DNA of 64,000 nt from an uncultured Shimia sp. (GTDB lineage Bacteria > Pseudomonadota > Alphaproteobacteria > Rhodobacterales > Rhodobacteraceae), in the NCBI RefSeq assembly GCF_947493595.1, contig NZ_CANLRL010000006.1, forward strand, positions 1 through 64,000, in the 5' to 3' direction. The notes beneath the pieces were generated by a model. It was not told the origin of the DNA. It did no database searches and worked only from the letters and a program-made list of their open reading frames with translations. The first letter of the stretch is position 1. Each line of letters opens with the position of its first letter. This document shows positions 41,633 through 50,289 of this stretch, piece by piece. The position numbers and the translations under genes were made by a program.

Positions 41633-42687
41633 GTGATCTGACCCAACATTTGCTGGCCCGCATTGAAGCCCACGGCCCCATGACCGTGGCCGACTTCATG
41701 GGCGAAGCGCTGCTGCATCCCACGCTGGGTTACTACACCACTCGCGATCCCTTTGGCACAGACGGCGACTTCACCACCGCCCCAGAGATCAGCCAGATGT
41801 TTGGCGAACTCGTCGGCCTCGCATTGGCACAAAGCTGGCTCGACCAAGGTGCCCCCGCCCCCTTCACGCTGGCTGAACTTGGCCCCGGTCGCGGCACGCT
41901 CATGGCCGATATCCTGCGCGCTACCCGCGCCGTGCCCGGCTTCCACGCCGCCGCGCAACTCCACCTTGTAGAAGCCTCCCCGACCCTGCGCGCCATACAG
42001 CACAAGACCATCAACGCCAAAATCACCCATCACGACACCGTCGACACGCTGCCTGAACAGCCACTGTTTCTGGTCGCAAACGAATTTTTTGACGCGCTGC
42101 CCATCCGCCAGTTCCAACGCGGCCCCACCGGCTGGCATGAACGCCTAATCGCCATGCGTGACGGTGCGCTGACCTTTGCTTTCGGCCCGGAACTACCGCA
42201 GCCGCAGCTCGAACACCGCCTCGCGGACACCTCACAGGACATGATTGTCGAAACCTGCGCACCCGCGTTTTCCGTGGCTTCCGAGATTGGCACCCGCATC
42301 CACGACTCTGGTGGCGCGGCGCTCCTGATCGACTACGGCGACTGGCGGTCACGGGGCGACACCCTGCAAGCGCTCAAAGACCACGAATACGCCAACCCGC
42401 TCGCCACTCCCGGCGAGGCGGACATCACCGCCCATGTTGATTTTGAGGCCCTCGCCCAAGCCGCCCCCTGCGCCCACAGCAAACTGACCCCGCAAGGCGT
42501 CTTTCTGGAGCAACTCGGCATCACACCCCGCGCCCAAGCCTTGGCCTCCCGCCTGACTGGTGACGCCCTGCAGTCGCACATCGCAGCCCATCGCCGCTTG
42601 ACGCACCCCGAGGAAATGGGAAACCTGTTCAAAGTGCTCGCGCTCTATCCGGAAAACGGCACCCCTCCACCAGGATGCACCTTATGA
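41629..42687 (+). CDS. MidA/NDUFAF7-family SAM-dependent methyltransferase
   Basis: A 352-residue protein of the COG1565 family; the mitochondrial member methylates a complex I subunit. Motifs: [36 protein letters not shown], the SAM site [16 protein letters not shown], then [15 protein letters not shown] and ALLIDYGDW. It overlaps lgt by 4 bases and pgeF by 4 bases (ATGA at both ends), so the three are translationally coupled. Confidence 0.9.
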   Translation: MSDLTQHLLARIEAHGPMTVADFMGEALLHPTLGYYTTRDPFGTDGDFTTAPEISQMFGELVGLALAQSWLDQGAPAPFTLAELGPGRGTLMADILRATRAVPGFHAAAQLHLVEASPTLRAIQHKTINAKITHHDTVDTLPEQPLFLVANEFFDALPIRQFQRGPTGWHERLIAMRDGALTFAFGPELPQPQLEHRLADTSQDMIVETCAPAFSVASEIGTRIHDSGGAALLIDYGDWRSRGDTLQALKDHEYANPLATPGEADITAHVDFEALAQAAPCAHSKLTPQGVFLEQLGITPRAQALASRLTGDALQSHIAAHRRLTHPEEMGNLFKVLALYPENGTPPPGCTL

Positions 42688-43442
42688 CGCTTGAGATTCT
42701 GACCTCGGACTTGCTTGCCCCCGTGCGCCACGGGTTCTTCACCCGTCGCGGCGGTGCCTCTTCCGGCGTGTTTGCCGGGTTGAACTGCGGCATTGGTAGC
42801 TCCGATCAGTCCGAGATTGTCACCATCAACCGCCAACGTGTCGCCAGCGCAATGGATGTAGAGCTGTCCCACCTCGCCTCCGTGCACCAAGTGCACTCCG
42901 CTGACGTGGCCACGATTTCTGCCCCGATCGAAGGCGAACGCCCGCGTGCCGACGCGATTGTCACCGCCACACCGGGCCTTGCCCTGTCGATTCTCACCGC
43001 TGATTGCCAACCGGTGCTGTTTTCCGACCCAAACGCCGGTGTGATTGGCGCTGCCCACGCGGGATGGCGCGGCGCCTTGGATGGCGTGCTTGACGCAACA
43101 TTGGACGCCATGGAAGCCCTCGGTGCCTCCCGCGCCAACACCCACGCTGTCATCGGCCCCTGCATCAGCCAAGAGGCCTACGAAGTTGGCCCGGAATTCC
43201 TCGATGCCTTCCTCCGCGAAGACGCCAGCAACAGCCGATTCTTCACAGATGGCGAAGGCGATCGCAAAATCTTCGACTTACCCGCCTACGGCCTGCATCG
43301 TTTACACGCCGCAAACATTGGCAAAGCCGAATGGACGCGCCATTGCACCTATTCTGACCCGGACAGATTCTACTCTTACCGGCGCACAACCCACGCCAAA
43401 GAGGCCGACTACGGCCGCCTGATCGCCTCTATCTGTCTGTAA
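42684..43442 (+). CDS. pgeF: PgeF/YfiH (LACC1-type) peptidoglycan-editing or purine enzyme
   Basis: A 252-residue member of the multicopper-polyphenol-oxidase-like family (DUF152). Motifs: RHGFFTRRGGASSGVFAGLN, LSILTADCQPVLF, GAAHAGWRGALDGVL and VIGPCISQEAYEVG, which carry the zinc ligands. Members hydrolyse purine nucleosides or edit peptidoglycan precursors. I chose the ATG that overlaps the previous stop, with AGGA 8 bases upstream; an ATG three codons earlier is also possible. Confidence 0.9.
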   Translation: MTLEILTSDLLAPVRHGFFTRRGGASSGVFAGLNCGIGSSDQSEIVTINRQRVASAMDVELSHLASVHQVHSADVATISAPIEGERPRADAIVTATPGLALSILTADCQPVLFSDPNAGVIGAAHAGWRGALDGVLDATLDAMEALGASRANTHAVIGPCISQEAYEVGPEFLDAFLREDASNSRFFTDGEGDRKIFDLPAYGLHRLHAANIGKAEWTRHCTYSDPDRFYSYRRTTHAKEADYGRLIASICL

Positions 43443-43465
43443 ACAAAGGCTTTCTGCCAATACCG

Positions 43466-43496
43466 CAGATTTGTCTCTCTATTTTCCTCAAATCTG
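43466..43496. repeat. perfect inverted repeat upstream of small gene
   Basis: CAGATTTG at 43466-43473 and CAAATCTG at 43489-43496, 15 bases apart, followed by a second small one, GAGA-CTGA-TCTC (43532-43543). They lie between pgeF and the 46-codon gene and may form a leader hairpin or an operator. Confidence 0.5.
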
Positions 43497-43595
43497 ACCA
43501 ATCCTGCCGCATCTCTGCCCCATTTCGACACGAGACTGATCTCAAGTTGGAAACAATGGTCCACAAGAGACCAAGACATGCCAAGGAGAGCAGAC

Positions 43596-43736
43596 ATGAA
43601 AACCCAGAGCCGCTTCGTTAAATCCGTAGTTGCAGCATCCCAAAAAGACGCGCCACAAATGCCATGGGCTCGCGGCGCACGCCGCGCCGCTTTCATCGCC
43701 AAGCGCAAAGGTGTGACGCTGAAACAGGCGGCCTGA
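43596..43736 (+). CDS. 46-residue basic small protein
   Basis: A short gene with a strong ribosome site (AAGGAGAG 5-6 bases before ATG) and a hairpin with a T-rich tail downstream. The protein starts MKTQSRFVKSVVAASQ, has MPWARGARRAAFIAKRKG in its second half and is rich in Arg and Lys with few acidic residues. It has no signal or membrane segment, so a nucleic-acid or ribosome-binding role is conceivable (inference). From memory, similar short proteins occur in other roseobacters, but I cannot name a family. It is its own transcription unit between pgeF and purE. Confidence 0.75.
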   Translation: MKTQSRFVKSVVAASQKDAPQMPWARGARRAAFIAKRKGVTLKQAA

Positions 43737-43745
43737 TCGCCCAAG

Positions 43746-43812
43746 AGCACCCGCCTTACCTCGTATTTTCGCAAAGCATCTTGCAATTTGGCAGGGTGCT
43801 TTTGCGTTTTTG
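43746..43812 (+). terminator. terminator of the 46-codon gene
   Basis: AGCACCC (43746-43752) pairs with GGGTGCT (43794-43800), with extra pairing inside the loop, followed by tttgcgttttt. It ends the small gene's transcript before purE. Confidence 0.65.
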
Positions 43813-43955
43813 CCGCCGCCCACATGTGCAATTTTCAAGCACCAGGTCGCGCGAGCACCTCCAAGCACCCACATTTTCGCAACCCCAACCCGCCGCATTG
43901 CTTAAATCCTTGAACCGTCTATAACGCGAGCCAAATTCTCATCTCAGAGGCGCAC

Positions 43956-44447
43956 ATGACGGACACACCTCAAGTTGGAATCATTATGGGCAGCCAGTCT
44001 GACTGGCCCACGATGAAAGAAGCAGCCACCATTCTGGAAGAGCTGGGCATTTCTTACGAAAAGAAAATTGTCTCCGCCCACCGCACCCCGGATCGTCTCT
44101 GGTCTTACGGCAAGGAAGCCGCCGGTCGTGGCCTTCAGGTGATCATTGCTGGCGCCGGTGGCGCTGCGCACCTGCCCGGCATGATGGCCTCCAAAACCCG
44201 CGTACCAGTTGTGGGTGTGCCGGTTCAAACCCGCGCCCTCTCTGGTGTCGACAGCCTTTATTCCATTGTGCAGATGCCCAAGGGCTTCCCGGTTGCCACC
44301 ATGGCCATCGGCGCCGCCGGTGCCGCCAATGCAGGCCTCATGGCCGCCGGTATCCTGGCCCTACAGGACGCCGATCTGGCAGAGCGTCTGGACGCCTGGC
44401 GCGACGCCCTCTCCGCCTCCATCCCGGATGAACCCCAAGATGACTGA
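43956..44447 (+). CDS. purE: N5-carboxyaminoimidazole ribonucleotide mutase
   Basis: A 163-residue class I PurE that moves the carboxyl group from N5-CAIR to C4 in purine synthesis. The motifs [46 protein letters not shown] and [14 protein letters not shown] carry the phosphate and substrate sites and the catalytic His. It overlaps purK by 8 bases, the usual coupling for this pair. Confidence 0.97.
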   Translation: MTDTPQVGIIMGSQSDWPTMKEAATILEELGISYEKKIVSAHRTPDRLWSYGKEAAGRGLQVIIAGAGGAAHLPGMMASKTRVPVVGVPVQTRALSGVDSLYSIVQMPKGFPVATMAIGAAGAANAGLMAAGILALQDADLAERLDAWRDALSASIPDEPQDD

Positions 44448-45510
44448 AACGCTTAAACTCGGCGCCACCATTGGCATTCTTGGCGGTGGCCAACTTGGCC
44501 GCATGTTGTCCGTCGCAGCCTCCCGTCTGGGCTACAAAACCCACATCTTTGAGCCCGGCGCCAACCCGCCCGCAGGCGAGGTGGCCAATGCCGTCACCAC
44601 CGCGTCTTATGAAGACGCTGACGCCCTGCGCGCCTTTGCGGCTTCTGTGGATGTCATCACCTATGAGTTTGAGAACATCCCCACGGCGGCACTGGACATT
44701 CTGGAAAGCCAAAAGCCCATTCGCCCCAACCGCGAAGCACTGCGGGTCTCCCAAGACCGCCTGACGGAAAAGACTTTCCTACAAGAGCTCGGCCTGAAAA
44801 CCGCACCATTTGCGGATGTCACCGACGCTGCGAGCATGGCCAAAGCCGTTGCCGAAATAGGCGCGCCGTCGATTTTAAAAACCCGCCGCTTTGGTTATGA
44901 CGGAAAAGGTCAGGCCCGCCTAAAAACCGCCGACGATGCTGACGTGGCTCTGGCCGACATGGCAGGCGCTCCAGCGCTGCTCGAAGGTTTTGTCGACTTC
45001 TCCCACGAGGTCTCGGTGATCGCCGCCCGTGGTATCGACGGTCAGGTCGCCTGCTTTGACCCCGGCGAAAACGTACACAAAGACGGCATTCTCGCCACCA
45101 CCACCGTGCCTGCGCGCTTGTCTGCGGGGCAACGTATGGACGCGGTGCTGCTCGCCGCCAACATCCTGAACAAACTGGATTATGTCGGCGTCATGGGCGT
45201 GGAGCTGTTTGTCACCAAAGACGGCCTCATCGTGAACGAAGTGGCCCCTCGGGTGCACAACTCCGGCCACTGGACCCAAAATGGATGCGCTGTGGATCAG
45301 TTTGAACAACACATCCGCGCCGTCACCGGCCTGCCTCTGGGCGACGGTCAACGGCACAGTGATGTGGTTATGGAAAACCTGATTGGTGACGACATGGACC
45401 AACTGCCCGAGCTGCTCACCGAGCGTGACACGGCCGTGCATCTCTATGGCAAAGCGGAAACCAAAGCGGGCCGCAAAATGGGCCACGTCAACCGCATCAA
45501 ACGCGATTAA
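44440..45510 (+). CDS. purK: N5-carboxyaminoimidazole ribonucleotide synthase
   Basis: A 356-residue ATP-grasp enzyme that makes N5-CAIR from AIR, ATP and bicarbonate, feeding PurE. Motifs: [31 protein letters not shown], the ATP-grasp region [17 protein letters not shown] and [17 protein letters not shown] near the active site. The start is the ATG overlapping the purE end; a longer frame upstream lies within purE. It converges with a GNAT gene, overlapping its end by 4 bases. Confidence 0.97.
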   Translation: MTETLKLGATIGILGGGQLGRMLSVAASRLGYKTHIFEPGANPPAGEVANAVTTASYEDADALRAFAASVDVITYEFENIPTAALDILESQKPIRPNREALRVSQDRLTEKTFLQELGLKTAPFADVTDAASMAKAVAEIGAPSILKTRRFGYDGKGQARLKTADDADVALADMAGAPALLEGFVDFSHEVSVIAARGIDGQVACFDPGENVHKDGILATTTVPARLSAGQRMDAVLLAANILNKLDYVGVMGVELFVTKDGLIVNEVAPRVHNSGHWTQNGCAVDQFEQHIRAVTGLPLGDGQRHSDVVMENLIGDDMDQLPELLTERDTAVHLYGKAETKAGRKMGHVNRIKRD

Positions 45511-45992
45511 TCCCGCATATCCAGCAAAAACCGGCGGAAGGTCTGCCCGCCATAGCGGACCTCCCCCACCTCTTCGGCTCCCATCCGCGCCAAGGCCTTC
45601 ACCGAGCGCCGCGTGGGCGCCAGCAGGAACTGCACCATCTCAACCCGCGCATCCCCCCGCGCAAAATCAAGTGCCTGCCGCGTGATCGCCAAACCTTGTC
45701 CAAAGGCCTGCGGCGTCAGCACCAGCCCAAAGTCCCAGACGTCCTCTTCTTTCTCAAAGCCGCCCCAGCCGAGAAAGACATCGCCCTGCCAGATCGCCCA
45801 ATGGCCCAGCCCATCCTCTTCCCAACGCTGCGCCTTGGCCTGCAAAAAACCGTCCACATCAAACGCGCCATCGAGCAACGGCAAATGTTCCGCCACCCGC
45901 GCATCCGCCATCTGCGCCGCCAAAACCTCCCGCGGCACCGCTTGCAAATCTCCAAACTCAAAATCACGCACGGGTCCGCCCTTCAAAGTCAT
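45507..45992 (-). CDS. GNAT-family N-acetyltransferase
   Basis: A 161-residue acetyltransferase of the RimJ/RimL-like type. The fold can be followed from RVAEHLPLLDGAFD through GHWAIWQGDVFLGWGGF, the acetyl-CoA loop region LVLTPQAFGQGLAITRQAL and RRSVKALARMGAEEVGEV. Substrate cannot be read from sequence. ATG at MTLKGGPVRDFEF was chosen; upstream codons cover a dispersed repeat. It follows phnM in the same direction. Confidence 0.82.
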   Translation of the reverse strand: MTLKGGPVRDFEFGDLQAVPREVLAAQMADARVAEHLPLLDGAFDVDGFLQAKAQRWEEDGLGHWAIWQGDVFLGWGGFEKEEDVWDFGLVLTPQAFGQGLAITRQALDFARGDARVEMVQFLLAPTRRSVKALARMGAEEVGEVRYGGQTFRRFLLDMRD

Positions 45993-46039
45993 CAAATATC
46001 CTGGGGAGTCACTGCGCTGCGGTGACGGGGCAAAGCCCC
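45993..46039 (+). repeat. dispersed double-hairpin repeat
   Basis: Reads AATATCCTGGGGA, then GTCAC-(9 bases)-GTGAC and GGGGC-AAA-GCCCC. It fills the whole gap between the phnM stop and the GNAT start, in the orientation opposite to both genes. The first stem differs in sequence from the other copies but keeps its pairing. Confidence 0.6.
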
Positions 46040-47178
46040 TACCCCATAAACCGCCTAGCCACATCGCCTGCCATAAAGCTCACCTGCCCCTCCACCAAAG
46101 TGGCCCCAATGCGCCGACTCTCTGCATCCACAATCACCAGATCCGCCCGCTTGCCGGCGTCCAACGTACCGCGATCATTCAGCCCCAATACCGCTGCAGG
46201 CTTGGCTGACACCAAGGCCCAGGCCTCGGCAAACTCACACACGCCATCTTCCACCAGTCGCAACACCGCCTGCCGCGGCGCGGGGTAGTGATAGTCTGAC
46301 GCCAACCCATCCACCAATCCCGCCGCAACCATATCAGCTGCCGAAGCCTTGCCGGAATGGCTGCCGCCACGCACCACATTGGGGGCACCCATCACCACCG
46401 GATCACCCGCCGCCTTGGCCGCCTCTGCCGCCTCCAAGGTCTCGGGGAACTCACTGATCGGCAGCCCGCAGCCGCGCCAAGCCTCCCGTGTCGCGGCGCT
46501 GTCGTCATCATGGCTGCCAAGCTTCACGCCTTTCTCCGCCAACCGGGCCGCCAGCCGCGCCACCGCTTCCGGAACGGACTCCGTCACCGCATGCAGCGCC
46601 TGTAGCAACGCCAAATGCGCCTCAGGACTGCGCCCGCTTTTGAGCGCCTGCCCGGTCAGCCGTGGCGGCTTCTTACCCTTGGCCAAGGCGGCATGGGGCA
46701 AGTGATCGTTGAACACCACATAAGGCACATCAAACGCGGCAACCGCCGCCTCAAACGCCGTGTAGTCCTCCAACAAATGGCTCTCAAACCGCAGCTGTAC
46801 CAACATCTCGGTGCGCAGCCCTTCAGTGGCGGACAGAGCCTCTAAAAACCGCCGTGCAAACGCGGGCGAGCGCATCCCACCTTCCCAGCTCCAGAATTGC
46901 GCCAGCACAGCCGTGGTAATCCCATTGGCCGCCAGCTCCGCATCCACAGACACCAGCCCGTCGCCAAGGTTTTTCATCGCCCCACGACGTGGCGCAAGAT
47001 GGCGCTCAAACCCGTCGCCATGCAGATCCACGATGCCCGGCAAAATCTGATACCCGCGCAGGTCCACCTCCCGCGCACCGTTTGCCTCACCAATCTTGCC
47101 CGCAACAATCCCCAGCGGCACCTGCACAAAACCGTCAGGCAACAGCACCTCTGCGCCTTGCAAAACCAAATCCGTCAT
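46039..47178 (-). CDS. phnM: PhnM: alpha-D-ribose 1-methylphosphonate 5-triphosphate diphosphatase
   Basis: A 379-residue amidohydrolase-fold enzyme of the C-P lyase pathway that removes pyrophosphate from the ribose triphosphate intermediate. Family marks are [20 protein letters not shown] (metal HxD-type site), [31 protein letters not shown] and [17 protein letters not shown]. Other phn genes are not in the window, so this copy is an orphan here. Its ATG overlaps the stop of the secreted hydrolase gene (ATGA), so both are co-translated. Confidence 0.88.
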   Translation of the reverse strand: MTDLVLQGAEVLLPDGFVQVPLGIVAGKIGEANGAREVDLRGYQILPGIVDLHGDGFERHLAPRRGAMKNLGDGLVSVDAELAANGITTAVLAQFWSWEGGMRSPAFARRFLEALSATEGLRTEMLVQLRFESHLLEDYTAFEAAVAAFDVPYVVFNDHLPHAALAKGKKPPRLTGQALKSGRSPEAHLALLQALHAVTESVPEAVARLAARLAEKGVKLGSHDDDSAATREAWRGCGLPISEFPETLEAAEAAKAAGDPVVMGAPNVVRGGSHSGKASAADMVAAGLVDGLASDYHYPAPRQAVLRLVEDGVCEFAEAWALVSAKPAAVLGLNDRGTLDAGKRADLVIVDAESRRIGATLVEGQVSFMAGDVARRFMG

Positions 47179-48059
47179 TTGTCGCTCACACCATCCTGTG
47201 CTGCACTGTCCGGCCCCATGATCTCGCTCCAAATCCGGTCCCACAAGTCATCTTCTTTTTCCGCTTCTGGGTCTCCATCCACGTCAATGATCCGCTGCAA
47301 CTCACGCAGGGTGGCGTCCGCGTCGCCCCACTCCAGATCATGATCAAACGCACCGTTTTCCAAAAACTCGCGCACCTGCACAATCACCATCGGATTATTC
47401 ATCATAAACGTATGGGTCACCGGCAGCACAATGTGATCCGCCATGCCTTCAACTTTGGTGCTTTCCACCGAGACTTTGCCGTCATCCGGCCCGGCAATCA
47501 GGCTGCTGTAATAGGGGTTCAGAGATTTGTCGCCGGCAATCACACCCAGCTCAAAGTCCACCGGCGGCAGGTTGGCAGGTAACCCATCGGTGCCAAGTTG
47601 CATCCCCGCCGGACCGTTGAGCCAGACAAACGGCTCCAGGTAACTGAATTCATCCACCAGTTCCGAGCCCTTGTTGGGCGGCCCCAACATCACCACGCGG
47701 CCCAACTCCGGCGGGCGGTGGTTTTCAAACCACACACGGGTCAGGATGCCGCCCATGGAATGGGTGACAAAATGCACCTTGGTCCAGCCACACTTGGCCA
47801 CCGCCTTGGGCAGCGTCATGTCCGCGAGGCTCTCTATCTCTTTCTCTGTCGAAGGATAGCCCAGCCGCACCACTTTGTAGCCATAACGTTCCAGCGCCAA
47901 TTCCATCAAAACAAAGGAACTCTCAGAACGCGCCAACCCGTGCAGCAGGATCACACATTCCTGCGGTGTGTCCCCTGCGACCTCCGCTTGCTGCTCTGCC
48001 AAACTCTGCGTGCTCAGCCCCAAGGCCAGCACCGCTGCCATTTTCAAAAATCGAACCAT
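47175..48059 (-). CDS. secreted alpha/beta hydrolase (lipase-like)
   Basis: A 294-residue exported hydrolase. The signal peptide is [20 protein letters not shown], cut after LAE or nearby. The oxyanion region is [14 protein letters not shown], the nucleophile Ser is in [15 protein letters not shown], and the late His is in [11 protein letters not shown]. The tail is acidic. It resembles triacylglycerol lipase/PGAP1-like esterases. Coupled to phnM, so it might release phosphonate headgroups from lipids (speculative). Confidence 0.85.
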   Translation of the reverse strand: MVRFLKMAAVLALGLSTQSLAEQQAEVAGDTPQECVILLHGLARSESSFVLMELALERYGYKVVRLGYPSTEKEIESLADMTLPKAVAKCGWTKVHFVTHSMGGILTRVWFENHRPPELGRVVMLGPPNKGSELVDEFSYLEPFVWLNGPAGMQLGTDGLPANLPPVDFELGVIAGDKSLNPYYSSLIAGPDDGKVSVESTKVEGMADHIVLPVTHTFMMNNPMVIVQVREFLENGAFDHDLEWGDADATLRELQRIIDVDGDPEAEKEDDLWDRIWSEIMGPDSAAQDGVSDK

Positions 48060-48120
48060 AGACTTGAGATAGGCCCTAAGCGGGGCCTACAAAAGCAAAA
48101 ACCTTACGGAAAGCGCCCCA

Positions 48121-48588
48121 ATGGCAACCCTTCGCCCACCAAAGTCGCGCCCGTTGCGTCTCGCCGTCCGCGCCGTGATCCTGCATCAGGACCGCCTCTT
48201 GCTGGTCAACGCCTACCCAGAGCACAAAGGTGCGCTCTGGTGTGCGCCCGGCGGCGGTGTCGAAAAACACAGCAGCCTAGCCGACAATCTGATTCGCGAA
48301 GTGCACGAGGAATGCGGGCTCACAGTCTCCGTTGGTGCGCCCTGCCTGATCAACGAGTTCCACGACGAGGAGAGCGATTTTCATCAGGTAGATCTGTTCT
48401 TCCGCTGCACCATCATCAATGGAGCGCTGGATGAACGCTGGCAGGATCCGGAAAACATCGTCTCCAAACGCCGTTTCTTTAGCCGCGCAGACATGGACCA
48501 AATCTCTTACCGCCCGCTCAGCCTGCCGGATGTGGCCTGGGGCATTGGGGTGCACTACGACGCTTTGGAACCTTTGTTGAAGTTTTGA
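48121..48588 (+). CDS. Nudix hydrolase
   Basis: A 155-residue Nudix-fold pyrophosphohydrolase. The box runs GGGVEKHSSLADNLIR and EVHEECGL. The REVHEE metal-binding core is intact, but the first Glu of the G-x5-E part is replaced by Ser, so activity or metal use may be altered. Starts ATG at MATLRPPKSRPLRL. Divergent from the hydrolase-phnM pair and convergent with the EamA gene. Confidence 0.88.
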   Translation: MATLRPPKSRPLRLAVRAVILHQDRLLLVNAYPEHKGALWCAPGGGVEKHSSLADNLIREVHEECGLTVSVGAPCLINEFHDEESDFHQVDLFFRCTIINGALDERWQDPENIVSKRRFFSRADMDQISYRPLSLPDVAWGIGVHYDALEPLLKF

Positions 48589-48589
48589 C

Positions 48590-49423
48590 CTAGGCTTTGC
48601 GCATCGACACCAGCACACCGCTGATCACCAACACAGCCGCGCCAACAAAGCGCAGGGTCAGCGGTTCGCTCAAAAATGCCATGCCGCCCGCCATGGCAAT
48701 CACCGGCACCGACAGTTGCGCCACAGCCGCCCGGCTCGCGCCCAGGCCTGGCAAAATCGCGTACCACAGCGCATAGCCCAGACCCGAGGTCACCACGCCG
48801 GAGACCACGGCCAGCGCCACGCCAGCAACCGGCATCTCCATATCCATGCCCAGCATAGCCCCCAATGCCAAAGCCACAGGTGCCGCCAGCAAGAAATTCA
48901 TCGCCGTCGCCTGCGTCGCATCACGTTCCCGACGCCCCTGCAGCGAATAGATGCCCCAGCCAAGCCCCGCGCCCGCCATCATCACCACATGTGCAACAGA
49001 CATCGCGGGGCCACCGGTCGGCGCCAACAGCCAGACCAAGCCGCCCAGCGCCAAACCTGCGCCCAACCAGCGCGTGGTTGGCACCGCTTCGCGCGCCACC
49101 ACAGCACCGCCAAACATGGTAATTTGCACCACACCAAACAGAACCAACGCGCCCAGACCGGCATCCAATCCGCGATACGCCAGCGAAAACCCAAAGACAT
49201 AAGCCAGCAAGCCTGCCACCGCCACGCCACGTCCGACACCGCCCAGCGCAAAACCGCGCTTTTGCCAGCCCACCAAGGCCGCCAAAGCCAATGCCCCGCT
49301 GACCAATCGCAGCACGCCAAAATCCACCGCCTCCATACCCGCGCCACTCACAGCAGCCCGGTTGAGAACAGAGTTCGCGGCAAAGGCCGTCATTGTCACA
49401 GCGGTCAGAAGAAACAATTGCAT
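48590..49423 (-). CDS. EamA/DMT-family transporter
   Basis: A 277-residue inner-membrane permease with ten predicted helices in two EamA repeats (first repeat from LFLLTAVTMTAFAANSVLN to LGLALGGLVWLLAPT-like residues, second from VAHVVMMAGAGLGWGIYSL to FVGAAVLVISGVLVSM). Family members export amino acids or other metabolites; substrate is unknown. The ribosome site is weak, and a hairpin-rich region of about 140 bases lies directly upstream. Confidence 0.88.
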   Translation of the reverse strand: MQLFLLTAVTMTAFAANSVLNRAAVSGAGMEAVDFGVLRLVSGALALAALVGWQKRGFALGGVGRGVAVAGLLAYVFGFSLAYRGLDAGLGALVLFGVVQITMFGGAVVAREAVPTTRWLGAGLALGGLVWLLAPTGGPAMSVAHVVMMAGAGLGWGIYSLQGRRERDATQATAMNFLLAAPVALALGAMLGMDMEMPVAGVALAVVSGVVTSGLGYALWYAILPGLGASRAAVAQLSVPVIAMAGGMAFLSEPLTLRFVGAAVLVISGVLVSMRKA

Positions 49424-49440
49424 ACTGTCTTACGTGACAC

Positions 49441-49581
49441 GTGTGACCCGGCGGAGCAAGCAAGCCGGGCCACACGCTTGCCCCGCCTTCGAAGGACCAA
49501 ACTCTCAGGCGGGGTCGATTGGCCCGTCAGTGAAATTGCACCCCTTTTTTCCGGGCACCATGGACAACGGTCCATAGTGCT
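49441..49581. other. hairpin-rich region upstream of EamA gene
   Basis: Three inverted repeats in a row. One: GTGTGACCCGGC with GCCGGGCCACAC (49441-49475), 12 bp with one mismatch. Two: CCCCGCCT with AGGCGGGG (about 49480-49514). Three: GCACCATGGAC with GTCCATAGTGC (49556-49581), one mismatch. On the minus strand they form a leader for the transporter gene. On the + strand the second loop contains GAAGGACCAAACTCTCAGGC, which recalls glycine riboswitches but lacks the partner GAGAG. Confidence 0.5.
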
Positions 49582-49611
49582 GGGGATAACAGGTGGGTCC
49601 GGAAAGGAGTG

Positions 49612-50175
49612 CTATTTCTGACGGGCCAATACCTGTTGCGCAAAGCCGCGATCACGTGCTTTGCCGCTCAACCAGATCGCCATATAGCGATCCCGAATTC
49701 CATTGTGTTGCAAGGTGCAGGTGCTCTGACCATTCACCCAGAACTTCAGCGCGTTTCCACCTTTCGGCGATGCCACTATCCTGTCGCCCGGCTGAATATC
49801 ACGATAGCAAGCCGTCAGCTTTTTCTGGATTTGCCCATGATCGGATCTCTCACCTTCAATCCGTATCATCTCGTCCATGCTGGCTTTCAGCAGGATCTTG
49901 CGTTTGATCTTGCGGGCGTATTCGATCTCCAGCGCATAAGACCCGTTGCGGTCAAACCCCTGCCCTTGTGGCGCAAACAACTGCGCGTCATAGACCTTGA
50001 AACCCAGCCACCGGAACTGCCCTGCTCCCAACTCCTGCGGTTGGCCCAGTAGGCTTCGCACCTCCGGCGCGGGTGTTGCGGGATTGGCCGAGGCATTTGC
50101 CGCCCACCCCAACAACACAGCGCCGCTCAACAGCGCCATCAGAACCCGTTCACGTACTGGCAATCTCATATGCAT
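49612..50175 (-). CDS. exported chalcone-isomerase-like protein
   Basis: A 187-residue protein with a Sec signal (VRERVLMALLSGAVLLGWAA, cut after ASA). The mature part resembles the chalcone-isomerase-like family: FRWLGFKVYDAQLFAPQG, SYALEIEYARKIKRKILL and MDEMIRIEGER, then a region with two Cys (TACYRD, STCTLQ) that may pair. GGGAGG lies about 10 bases before the first ATG; a second ATG two codons on is also possible. Catalytic function is not expected from bacterial relatives of this type. Confidence 0.75.
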   Translation of the reverse strand: MHMRLPVRERVLMALLSGAVLLGWAANASANPATPAPEVRSLLGQPQELGAGQFRWLGFKVYDAQLFAPQGQGFDRNGSYALEIEYARKIKRKILLKASMDEMIRIEGERSDHGQIQKKLTACYRDIQPGDRIVASPKGGNALKFWVNGQSTCTLQHNGIRDRYMAIWLSGKARDRGFAQQVLARQK

Positions 50176-50289
50176 CCGGCCCGCGCCTCCCTTCGCATGT
50201 TAGGATGAATTATTTAGGATACGCAGCAAAACGGCGCCCGGATCACTCCGCACGCCGCAATCGCCTGATCGATCCACCGTCAAAGCTGC

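Noticed and set aside
49480..49520. Glycine riboswitch on the + strand
   Set aside because: Part of the 3' core is similar, but the 5' GAGAG strand and the AAAAGGAC tail are missing, and no + strand gene follows.
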